The translations under genes and the position numbers were made by a program. Shown in pieces: positions 35,235-44,654 of a stretch of DNA of 64,000 bases. How positions within the stretch are numbered: position 1 is the first letter of the stretch; each line of letters opens with the position of its first letter. This DNA comes from Archangium lansingense (GTDB taxonomy: Bacteria > Myxococcota > Myxococcia > Myxococcales > Myxococcaceae). Location: assembly GCF_026626635.1 (NCBI RefSeq), contig NZ_JAPNKA010000001.1:10648501-10712500 (forward strand), read 5' to 3'. The notes beneath the pieces were generated by a model. It was not told the origin of the DNA. It did no database searches and worked only from the letters and a program-made list of their open reading frames with translations.

Positions 35235-36248
35235 CTACACGGGCCTCGTGTGCGGACCCCGCCGCGTCACCTTCCACTGGGAGGGGCTGACGCCATACTC
35301 CTCCTTCCAGAGGCGGCGGAGCTGGCGGGCATCCATGAAGCCGCAATGCGAGGCGACGCTCTCCACGCTCTCCGCGGGATTGCTCAGCATGTTCGCGGCT
35401 ACCTCGAGCTTCACCTTCTGGGTGTAGGACTTGACCGTGATGCCAGTGGCGCGACGGAACGCCCGCGTGAGACTGCGCGGGCTCATCGCGGCGATCCTCG
35501 CCAGCCCGTCGATCGTCACCCGCTCGTTCGGGTGAGTGACGAGCCAGTCCTGCACCTTGTGGACACCGTGGTCCAGGTGGGTGCGGTACTCGAGGAAGAC
35601 GGACGTCTGCGTCTGCTCACCGTTACGCCGCAGGTAGATCACCATCTCCCGCGCCACGCGCGCCACCACCAGCGGGCCATGGTCCTCGAGGATGAGCGAG
35701 AGCGCCATGTCGATGCCCGAGGCCACTCCCGCGCTGGTGATGACGTTGCCGTCGCGGACGAAGAGCCGGTCGTGCAGCACCTTCGACGCCGGGTGCCACT
35801 GCTGGAGCTGCGCGGAGAGCTTCCAGTGCGTGGTGCACGAGCGTCCATCGAGCAGCCCCGCGTGCCCGAGTGCGAACGCACCGGTGCAGATGGAGGCGAC
35901 CCGTACGCCCTGCGCGTGAACCTCGCGCAGCCACGCCACCGGTACGGCGCTCAGCTCCTTCAAGGTGCGCGAGTCCATGCCCGGCACCAGGACGAGGTCC
36001 AGCGAGCGCGGGTCGGGCAGCGGTTCGAGCCGCCCCAGCATGAGACCCTGGGCCGAGGTGGCCTCCACCGCAGGGCCGCAATAGCTCAACCGGTAGTCGG
36101 CCCCGAACCCGTTGGCCTCGAAGAGCGCCTGCACCGGACCGGACATATCCAGCAGATGGACGTGAGGGAGCACGAGCACCGCGACGTTCCGGGCCCGGAC
36201 CGTCTTCCGGCCTCGTGCGCGCTGTCCTTCCCCCTGGAGTGCCGCCAT
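35235..36248 (-). CDS. GlxA-type transcriptional regulator (DJ-1/PfpI domain plus AraC HTH)
   Basis: 337 aa. The DJ-1/PfpI sensor domain is at about 20-190, with LDLVLVPGMDSR and SICTGAFALGHAGLLDG, where the Cys sits as in the neighbouring exported protein. A C-terminal AraC/XylS double helix-turn-helix is at about 235-330 (LARIAAMSPRSLTRAFRRATG and SVESVASHCGFMDARQLRRLWKEEYGVSPSQW). It probably regulates its own operon with the downstream DJ-1/TPR gene; no operator was identified. Confidence 0.92.
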   Translation of the reverse strand: MAALQGEGQRARGRKTVRARNVAVLVLPHVHLLDMSGPVQALFEANGFGADYRLSYCGPAVEATSAQGLMLGRLEPLPDPRSLDLVLVPGMDSRTLKELSAVPVAWLREVHAQGVRVASICTGAFALGHAGLLDGRSCTTHWKLSAQLQQWHPASKVLHDRLFVRDGNVITSAGVASGIDMALSLILEDHGPLVVARVAREMVIYLRRNGEQTQTSVFLEYRTHLDHGVHKVQDWLVTHPNERVTIDGLARIAAMSPRSLTRAFRRATGITVKSYTQKVKLEVAANMLSNPAESVESVASHCGFMDARQLRRLWKEEYGVSPSQWKVTRRGPHTRPV

Positions 36249-36323
36249 ACCGCGTACTCTAGAGAGCCTCGGGGCCGCGTGCCCAGCCGAGCCCCGGACA
36301 AAGAGCGGACATTTCGGGCCAGC

Positions 36324-37013
36324 TCAGGCGGAACCCGGCTTCGGGCCCGGGGGGCCGAGTGCCAGGGGGTCACGCACCAGTTCCTCGGTGGGCGTCAAAC
36401 GCATGTTGGTGAAGCCGTGGCGCTCCACGAAGCGCGCGAAGCGCTCGGAGACGACCAGGCGCCCCTGCATCCCTCGGGGACGAAAGATGTCCTCCCCCTG
36501 CCAGGTGCCAGGCTCCAAGGTGAAGCCATGGATGGAATCCACGCCCGCGGCGCGGCACTCCTCACAGGTTGGTGGTTTGTCGTAGCGGATGCGGCTGCGC
36601 GCGACGTCCACCGCCGCACGCCCGAAGCAGGCGGTGACGGCCAGATATTGGGGGATGTTGGTGAGCTTGGGACCCCGCCGTTTCTGGCGCACCCGCCCCA
36701 CCTGCACCGGGTGGAAGCCTTCCAACCCCGTGAGCCCGTCCTCCCGGAAGGCCTGGGCGAACCGCTCGGAGACGAGAAGGTCATCCCCCTGGGTTTCGAG
36801 GTAGTCCCCGAGCTCCTCCCCATGCAGTACCAACTCAATGCGGTAGGGAGGCAACCACCGCATCATTCCAATGGGGTACCCGCACTTTGGGCAGTCGGCC
36901 CCCTCTTCGCAGTTGACGGGCTCGGCCGTGTCGGCATCGACGTCATAACGGGACCTGAGTGCGCCCTTCTCCAGGACAAAGAAACGCGGGGAAACAGTCA
37001 GCTCAGAAACCAT
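36324..37013 (-). CDS. double-CXXCG motif immunity-like protein (SitI6/TIGR02264-like)
   Basis: 229 aa, cytoplasmic by appearance. Two CXXC knuckles, CPKCGYPIG (about 40-48) and CEECRAAGVD (about 157), give the double-CXXCG pattern of a Myxococcus paralog family that includes SitI-type immunity proteins to SitA toxins (recalled). LVVSERFARFVERHG occurs near the C-terminus, and LLVSERFAQAFREDG in the middle, so the protein seems built of two similar halves. The ATG at 37013 overlaps the toxin gene by 11 nt. About 80% identical by eye to the copy at 38891-39580. Confidence 0.85.
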   Translation of the reverse strand: MVSELTVSPRFFVLEKGALRSRYDVDADTAEPVNCEEGADCPKCGYPIGMMRWLPPYRIELVLHGEELGDYLETQGDDLLVSERFAQAFREDGLTGLEGFHPVQVGRVRQKRRGPKLTNIPQYLAVTACFGRAAVDVARSRIRYDKPPTCEECRAAGVDSIHGFTLEPGTWQGEDIFRPRGMQGRLVVSERFARFVERHGFTNMRLTPTEELVRDPLALGPPGPKPGSA

Positions 37014-37509
37014 GCGGGAACCTCACGCGCATGTCAGGCCGGTCATAGATTGTCCGCAGAAAGGCCTCGAACTGCTTCGAAGTCGCATCGCGGTGCTCCT
37101 TGAGCCATTCAACGACCTCCGCGTCCACCTTGCGGTGCCACTCCTGGTAGCCACAGTGGGCCTGCTCATCTACGGCCCGCGTGACGAAGCGCGGGTCGCG
37201 CGCCTTGTACTGGCCGCGAAGCGTTCTGTGTCGCGTCAACGCCTTGGCGATGGGCTTGGAAATGACATGGTGCAACTGACCCTTGCACTCCTTGGGCTCG
37301 GAACAGTCAGGGGCAACCTCGGCCTCGGCCGCGCTGTCCGCCTTCTGGCCAGCCTCCTCTTCCCTTTTGGCCCGCGGCTCGAACCACTCCATGACCTCGA
37401 GAACCGCCTGCTCTTGCAGGGCCTCCTTCTCGCAGAGGCACTCCACCAGCGTCTCGCCAGGAGTGGCCGGCTGCTGCGTGAGCAACAACATCAACAAGCT
37501 CGCGAACAT
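37003..37509 (-). CDS. SitA6-like polymorphic toxin (predicted nuclease) without lipobox
   Basis: 168 aa; the ATG at 37509 has a GGGAGGGG site (an ATG at 37527 is the alternative). MFASLLMLLLTQQPATPGE is a short signal peptide. The C-terminal half carries LHHVISKPIAKAL, RDPRFVTRAVDEQAHCGYQEWHRKVDAEV, resembling the His-rich nuclease ends of the Myxococcus TIGR02269/SitA family. These toxins are lipoproteins moved between kin by outer-membrane exchange and are neutralised by a SitI partner; here the partner overlaps by 11 nt. The expected lipobox is missing: the only early Cys is preceded by LVE. Nuclease function is inferred from motifs. Confidence 0.75.
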   Translation of the reverse strand: MFASLLMLLLTQQPATPGETLVECLCEKEALQEQAVLEVMEWFEPRAKREEEAGQKADSAAEAEVAPDCSEPKECKGQLHHVISKPIAKALTRHRTLRGQYKARDPRFVTRAVDEQAHCGYQEWHRKVDAEVVEWLKEHRDATSKQFEAFLRTIYDRPDMRVRFPHGF

Positions 37510-37571
37510 CTGGCCCCTCCCGGGCACTGGCCTGATTCCAGGACGCTACTGCGTGCACCGAACCATCGAGC

Positions 37572-38822
37572 TCACCGAAACCCGAGGAGCTTCCGGCCTG
37601 CCTGGATCGTCCGCTCCTTCGGTGCGCGCTCGTCACCCTCTTGCTGGAGTTCCCAGACGCAGTGCAGGGCGTAGATGTCCTCGGGAGGCAGCTCGGCCGT
37701 CGTCTCGCCGAAGAGAGCGAAGGTGACAGAGCCCACCATGCCCACGCCTTCCTCCGGTTCGCTCCCTTCGTCTTCGTAGCGGTAGCGGAAGAGCCAGACG
37801 TCGCGCTCATCCTTCGTGGGCGGCCAGAAGAGCCGGCGGTGGTCGTAGACCTCGAGGTGGTCGGGCACCCGACCGAATTCCGTCGGGTACTCGAGCCACT
37901 GAATCATCTCGGCCATCGCCTCGAGTCGGGCGCGATCCTCCTCCGGAACAGGAGCCGGCTGGATCCCGAGCTCCGTGAGGTAGGTCACGGCGCGTTTCCG
38001 GGTCTTCGGGTCCTTCGACCAGTCCTGGAGCCGGGCCACGGCCAGGGCATCGCCCCCCCGGGCGGCGGCCCAGGCGACCTCCATGCGGACCCCCACGTCG
38101 GGGTGCTCCATGGCAAGGGTGAAGAACTCCCGCGAGTCCGTCAGGAAGGGCAGGCTGGCCGCCGCACTGTGGGCGTACGAGAAGTGTTCTGGGTCCTTGT
38201 CGGTGAGAAAGGCTCGGAGCAGCTCGCGCCCCTGCGCTGTGTCGAAGGAGTGGGAGGTGACGCCGTGCTCGCGCGCAAGCGTATTGGCCATGTCGAGCAG
38301 AGCCACGGCGATGAACCCTGGAGGGAGCGGCTCTCGAAGCGCGGAGACGACATGAGTGGCGGCCTCCGGCTCGGCATTGACGAGCGCGGACAGGACGACC
38401 GACCACATGTAGCCATCGGAATCGAGCGGGATTCGCGCCGCGTCGATGATGCGCTGGAGCGGCTCCTCCCCCCGGTACATCGCGAAGATCTTCAGGACGA
38501 AGAGCAGATCGCTGGCGGCAGAGTCGTAGCCCTCTTGAGGGCCGACCTTCCGCCACTCCCGCAGCCGCGCGTCATAGAGACGGAGCAGGGCGGGGAGCGC
38601 CTCGGTACGAAGGGTGACCGCCGCATCCTTGTCCGTGGGCTGCTGGAAGAGCCCCACGATCTGACAGAAGGGCGATGCGACGTCCTCGGGGTCCGTGTAC
38701 TTCTCGGGGTGCGCCTCGAAGTCGAGAATGAGCAGACTCGCCCGACGCGCGACCTCCGCCGAGTCGAGTTCGACCGTGGACCAGTACTCCAGCTCTTCCC
38801 GAGCAGATTTCTCCTGAGTCAT
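37572..38822 (-). CDS. HEAT-repeat protein in the toxin-immunity island
   Basis: 416 aa, no signal peptide. The ATG at 38822 (MTQEKSAREELEYW) is favoured over the 40-codon upstream extension, which lies in toxin-remnant DNA. Helical HEAT-like units cover about 90-300 (PDVGVRMEVAWAAARGGDALAVARLQDWSKDPKTRKRAVTYL). A distinct C-terminal part of about 110 residues (WLFRYRYEDEG, MVGSVTFALFGET) is unrecognised. It lies between the intact toxin gene (62 nt) and a toxin remnant, so it may be another immunity or accessory protein; this is inference from position. Confidence 0.75.
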   Translation of the reverse strand: MTQEKSAREELEYWSTVELDSAEVARRASLLILDFEAHPEKYTDPEDVASPFCQIVGLFQQPTDKDAAVTLRTEALPALLRLYDARLREWRKVGPQEGYDSAASDLLFVLKIFAMYRGEEPLQRIIDAARIPLDSDGYMWSVVLSALVNAEPEAATHVVSALREPLPPGFIAVALLDMANTLAREHGVTSHSFDTAQGRELLRAFLTDKDPEHFSYAHSAAASLPFLTDSREFFTLAMEHPDVGVRMEVAWAAARGGDALAVARLQDWSKDPKTRKRAVTYLTELGIQPAPVPEEDRARLEAMAEMIQWLEYPTEFGRVPDHLEVYDHRRLFWPPTKDERDVWLFRYRYEDEGSEPEEGVGMVGSVTFALFGETTAELPPEDIYALHCVWELQQEGDERAPKERTIQAGRKLLGFR

Positions 38823-38833
38823 GACCTGGCTGT

Positions 38834-38872
38834 CTAGCGCTGGGTGAGCAGAAACAACAGGCTCGCGAACAC
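38834..38872 (-). pseudogene. toxin signal-peptide remnant (solo)
   Basis: Read leftwards from a GTG at 38872, twelve codons give VFASLLFLLTQR and then a stop. The intact toxin begins MFASLLMLLLTQQ, so this is its signal-peptide coding segment without the rest of the gene. The 25-base core (38851-38875) is repeated at 39616-39640. Confidence 0.7.
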
Positions 38873-38890
38873 GTGCTCCCGCCCAGAGCC

Positions 38891-39580
38891 TCACGCGGAG
38901 GTCGGTTTCGGGTCCGGGGGACCTCGCGCCAGCGGGTCCCACACGAACTCCTCAGTAGGCGTCAGCCGCATGTTGGTGAAGCCATGGCGCTCCACGAAGC
39001 GTGCGAAGCGCTCGGAGACGACCACATCCCCAAACAGCCCGCGGGGACGGAAGATGTCCTCTCCCTGCCAGGAGCCAGGCTCCAAGGTGAAGCCATGGAT
39101 GGAATCCACTCCCTCGGAGCGGCACTCATCGCAGGTAGGAGGTTTGTTATAGCGGATGCGGCTACGCGTCACGTCCACCGCCGCGCGGCCGAAGCAGGCC
39201 GAGACTGCCAGGTAACGTGGGATGTCGGTGGGCTTGGGGCCCCGCCGTTTCCGACGGACTCGCACCACTTCCACAGGGTGGAAGCCCTCCAGTCCCATGA
39301 GCGCATCCTCCCTGAATGCTTTGGCGAAACGCTCGGACACGAGAAGGTCATCCCCCGAGGTTTCGAGGTAGTCCCCAGACTCTTCACCGTGCAGTACCAG
39401 TTCGACACGGTAGGGGGGTAACCACCGCATCATCCCGATCGGTTCACCGCACTTCGGGCAGTCGGCTCCCTCTTCACGGTTGACGGGCTCGACCTTCCCG
39501 GCATCGACATCGAAACGAGACCAGAGCGAGCCCTTCTGCAAGACGAAGAAGCGCGAGGAGGCAGACAGCTCAGAAACCAA
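38891..39580 (-). CDS. orphan double-CXXCG immunity-like protein (second copy)
   Basis: 229 aa, the same length as the copy at 36324-37013 and about 80% identical by eye. CPKCGEPIG and CDECRSEGVD are intact. The equivalent of the first copy's ATG is TTG here (39580); the only upstream in-frame ATGs would add more than 20 residues of remnant DNA. No intact toxin precedes it, only a scar (39570-39636). It is probably an orphan immunity gene that still protects against non-self toxins, but may be poorly translated. Confidence 0.8.
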   Translation of the reverse strand: MVSELSASSRFFVLQKGSLWSRFDVDAGKVEPVNREEGADCPKCGEPIGMMRWLPPYRVELVLHGEESGDYLETSGDDLLVSERFAKAFREDALMGLEGFHPVEVVRVRRKRRGPKPTDIPRYLAVSACFGRAAVDVTRSRIRYNKPPTCDECRSEGVDSIHGFTLEPGSWQGEDIFRPRGLFGDVVVSERFARFVERHGFTNMRLTPTEEFVWDPLARGPPDPKPTSA

Positions 39581-39636
39581 GGGGGAACCTCGCACGCATC
39601 TCAGGCCGGCAGAAGAAACAACAGGCTCGCGAACAC
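39570..39636 (-). pseudogene. internally deleted toxin remnant upstream of orphan immunity gene
   Basis: The left part (39601-39636) encodes VFASLLFLLPA then a stop, matching the toxin signal peptide. Immediately after it, ATGCGTGCGAGG... (39599 to 39570) encodes MRARFPLGF and stop, matching the toxin C-terminus MRVRFPHGF. The intervening 450 or so bases are gone. The junction retains the 11-nt overlap with the immunity gene exactly as in the intact pair. Confidence 0.75.
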
Positions 39637-39683
39637 GTGGCTCCTCCCCGGCCATGACCGAAGCCCGGCAGGCTACCACCCGC

Positions 39684-40430
39684 TCACGTGTCCCATTCGA
39701 ACGTGTCCGCGGCCTCCTCGATGATGCGCGGGGCCAGCACCTTGAGCAGCTCCTCGGGCTTCGCTCCCGACGCCTGCACCTCCACGTCTCCCAGCAGCGC
39801 CTGGTCCGGGTAGCCGATGCACACCATCCGCACCATCAAGCCTCCCGCCTCCGTGGAGTGGATCTCCGCCTGCACCCGGAAGCCGTGAATGCCGTGCTTG
39901 CGCAGAACCCCCTGCGCCGCCGACTTGCTCTCCTTCGCCGGTGCCAGCAGCACGCCCATCTGCGTCAGCTTCCGCCGCATCCGCGCCTCGGCGAACTTCA
40001 CCACCTCCGGCTTCAGCTCTCCCGTCTTGTCCTTCACCCCACCGAGCTGCACGTACACCCGCGGCGCCTGACTCTTCAGCTCCTGCAGCGTCTGGATGGA
40101 CGTCTTGATGGCCGCCTGCGCCGCCGTGTCCGTCTCGCCCTTGCGAGCCTTCAGGCACTCCAGTCCGGCCACTTCCTTCAGCTTCCCCAGCGCCTGGGCC
40201 GCCGCCGCGCGCACCTGCTCGCTCGGATCCTTCAGCCCTGAGCACAGCGGCTTCACCGCTTCTGGATCATCCGAGGACCCCAGCCCCTGCGCGGCTTGGG
40301 TGCGCACACGCGGCTCCTGCCCCTGGCCGAGCTGTTTGCTCAGCGAGGCCGTCCGGGAATCCACCTGGGCCAGCACAGACGCAGGCAGGGTGAGCAACAG
40401 CAGGGAAAGGAACGAGGGTGGACACCGCAT
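39684..40430 (-). CDS. exported HEAT-repeat protein, copy 1
   Basis: 248 aa. Signal peptide MRCPPSFLSLLLLTLPASVLAQ with an AxA-like cleavage site. HEAT-type helices are in the first half (RVRTQAAQGLGSSDDPEAVKPLCSGLKDPSEQVRAAAAQALGKL), where single Cys residues are conserved with the next gene. The C-terminal half is alpha/beta (PRVYVQLGGVKDKTGEL, EVQASGAKPEELLKVLAP) and resembles nothing I know. It is a tandem paralog of the gene at 40490, of identical length. Periplasmic location is predicted. Confidence 0.8.
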   Translation of the reverse strand: MRCPPSFLSLLLLTLPASVLAQVDSRTASLSKQLGQGQEPRVRTQAAQGLGSSDDPEAVKPLCSGLKDPSEQVRAAAAQALGKLKEVAGLECLKARKGETDTAAQAAIKTSIQTLQELKSQAPRVYVQLGGVKDKTGELKPEVVKFAEARMRRKLTQMGVLLAPAKESKSAAQGVLRKHGIHGFRVQAEIHSTEAGGLMVRMVCIGYPDQALLGDVEVQASGAKPEELLKVLAPRIIEEAADTFEWDT

Positions 40431-40489
40431 GCGGGGATCCGAATCCTAGCGTCCAGCGAGTGAGGAACGCAGCGCACCAGGGGTGTGCG

Positions 40490-41236
40490 CTATTTCCACT
40501 TGAAGGACTCCGCGAGCTCGTCGATTGCCCCCGGCGCCAGCGCCCTGAGCAGCTCGTAGGGCTCGCCCCCCGACGCCTGGACCTCCACGGTCCCCAGGAG
40601 ATTAGGCTTGCCCGGGTAGTTCAGGCACATCACCGACAGCTTCAACCCCCCCGAGGGCCCCGGGCGGATCTCCGTCATCAGCCGATAGCCCTTCAGCTTC
40701 TTCTTGCGCAGCACCCCCTTCGCCGCCGCCTCGCTCTCCTTCTCCGGGGCCAGCCACGCCCCCTCCTGCACCAGCTTCCGCCTCAGCCGGGCCTCCGTGG
40801 CCTTCACCAGCTCCGGCGACAGCGTCCCCGTCGTGTCCTTCACCTCGCCAACCATCACGTAGAGCTTCGGCGGCCGGGCCTTCAGCCGCCGCAGGTGGCC
40901 CAGCGCCGACTCCACGGCCGCCTTGGCCGCCGGGTCCGGCTCGTCCTTCCGGGCCTCCAGGCACTCAACCCCTCCCAGCTCCCCCAGCTTCTCCAGCGCC
41001 CCGGCCGCCGCCGCCCGGACCTCCCCACTCTCGTCCTGGAGCCCCGCGCACAGAGGCTGGAGCGCCTCGGGGTCCTCCGACGCCCCCAGCACCCGGGCCG
41101 CCTGGACGCGGTGCGAGGGCTCGGCCCCCTGTTTCAGCCTCCGGGCGAGTGAGGCCGTCTCGGGATCGGTTTGGGCCAGGACTGTCGCCGGGCAGACGAG
41201 CAGCAGGAGGGTGACAAGGTGGGATGGGGAGCGCAT
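40490..41236 (-). CDS. exported HEAT-repeat protein, copy 2
   Basis: 248 aa. Signal peptide MRSPSHLVTLLLLVCPATVLAQ, HEAT helices HRVQAARVLGASEDPEALQPLCAGLQDESGEVRAAAAGALEKL, then the same C-terminal domain as copy 1 (PKLYVMVGEVKDTTGTL, EVQASGGEPYELLRALAP). The 60 or so bases upstream of both copies share ATCCTAGC and AACGCAGCGCACC, so the duplication included the promoter region. Divergent from alaS. Confidence 0.8.
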   Translation of the reverse strand: MRSPSHLVTLLLLVCPATVLAQTDPETASLARRLKQGAEPSHRVQAARVLGASEDPEALQPLCAGLQDESGEVRAAAAGALEKLGELGGVECLEARKDEPDPAAKAAVESALGHLRRLKARPPKLYVMVGEVKDTTGTLSPELVKATEARLRRKLVQEGAWLAPEKESEAAAKGVLRKKKLKGYRLMTEIRPGPSGGLKLSVMCLNYPGKPNLLGTVEVQASGGEPYELLRALAPGAIDELAESFKWK

Positions 41237-41308
41237 GTCAGTCGTTGGATCCTAGCTTGGTCCATAAGAAACGCAGCGCACCCACCACTTGTGGCATATA
41301 CCCTCACC

Positions 41309-43998
<2,690 letters not shown>

Positions 43999-44002
<4 letters not shown>

Positions 44003-44628
44003 CCCTGAGCACCCGAGGACTCGCGGTGCTCCTCTGCGCGGCGGCCCTCCTCGGGGGCTGCAAGAAGGAGGAGCCCGCCCCGAGCGAGGACCGCACCCTG
44101 GAGAAGCTTCGCCAGGAGGTGGACCGCGTCAATCAGGGCGGTGCGCCCGCCGCTTCGCCCGACGAGACCGACCCCAACGCCCGGCTGGCGGGGCTCGCCG
44201 CCGGACAGGACCAGGAGCAGGCGAAGACGTATGCCCTGCCCTCCAGGGAGACCGTCAAGGCGGACACGCTCGCGCTCCAGCCCTCGGGACTGGAGTCGCT
44301 GCACTCCCTGCGTGGCTCGGGCAAGGTGGCCCTCACCACCGACGAGCTGTTCCTGCGCGTGAAGCTCGATGCGCAGAACGCCGGCGAGAAGCCCGTGCAC
44401 GTGGCGTTCTCGACAGCGCGGGTGGTGGACGCGGGGGGCAAGGAGTACCCCCTCGCCCGAGATGCCCAGACCGTTGGAGGAACACGCAAGCTGGACCGCA
44501 CCTGGGAGCAGGAACAGCGCGACTCGGTGGTCCTCGTCTTCGAGGTGCCACCGGCCGCCATCGCTCCGGGACTGTCCCTCCTGATTCCCACCAGCAGCGG
44601 CGAGGACGCTCGCATCCCGCTGCAATGA
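43999..44628 (+). CDS. lipoprotein with DUF4352-like domain
   Basis: 209 aa. The ATG overlaps the alaS TGA (ATGA), so it is translationally coupled. Signal MTLSTRGLAVLLCAAALLGGC with lipobox LGGC (Cys21). A disordered, acidic segment (about 25-75) precedes a beta-sandwich-like part (ELFLRVKLDAQNAGEKPVHVAFSTARVVDAGGKEYPLARD) similar in pattern to DUF4352 extracellular domains. Function unknown. Confidence 0.82.
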
Positions 44629-44654
44629 GGCCCTCCGGGAGACGGTGACGCACG

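Noticed and set aside
41171..41308. 46-codon N-terminal extension of AlaS
   Set aside because: Lies in the divergent promoter region with the HEAT-protein gene and overlaps its start; AlaS family similarity starts at MPSVLSASQIREAF.
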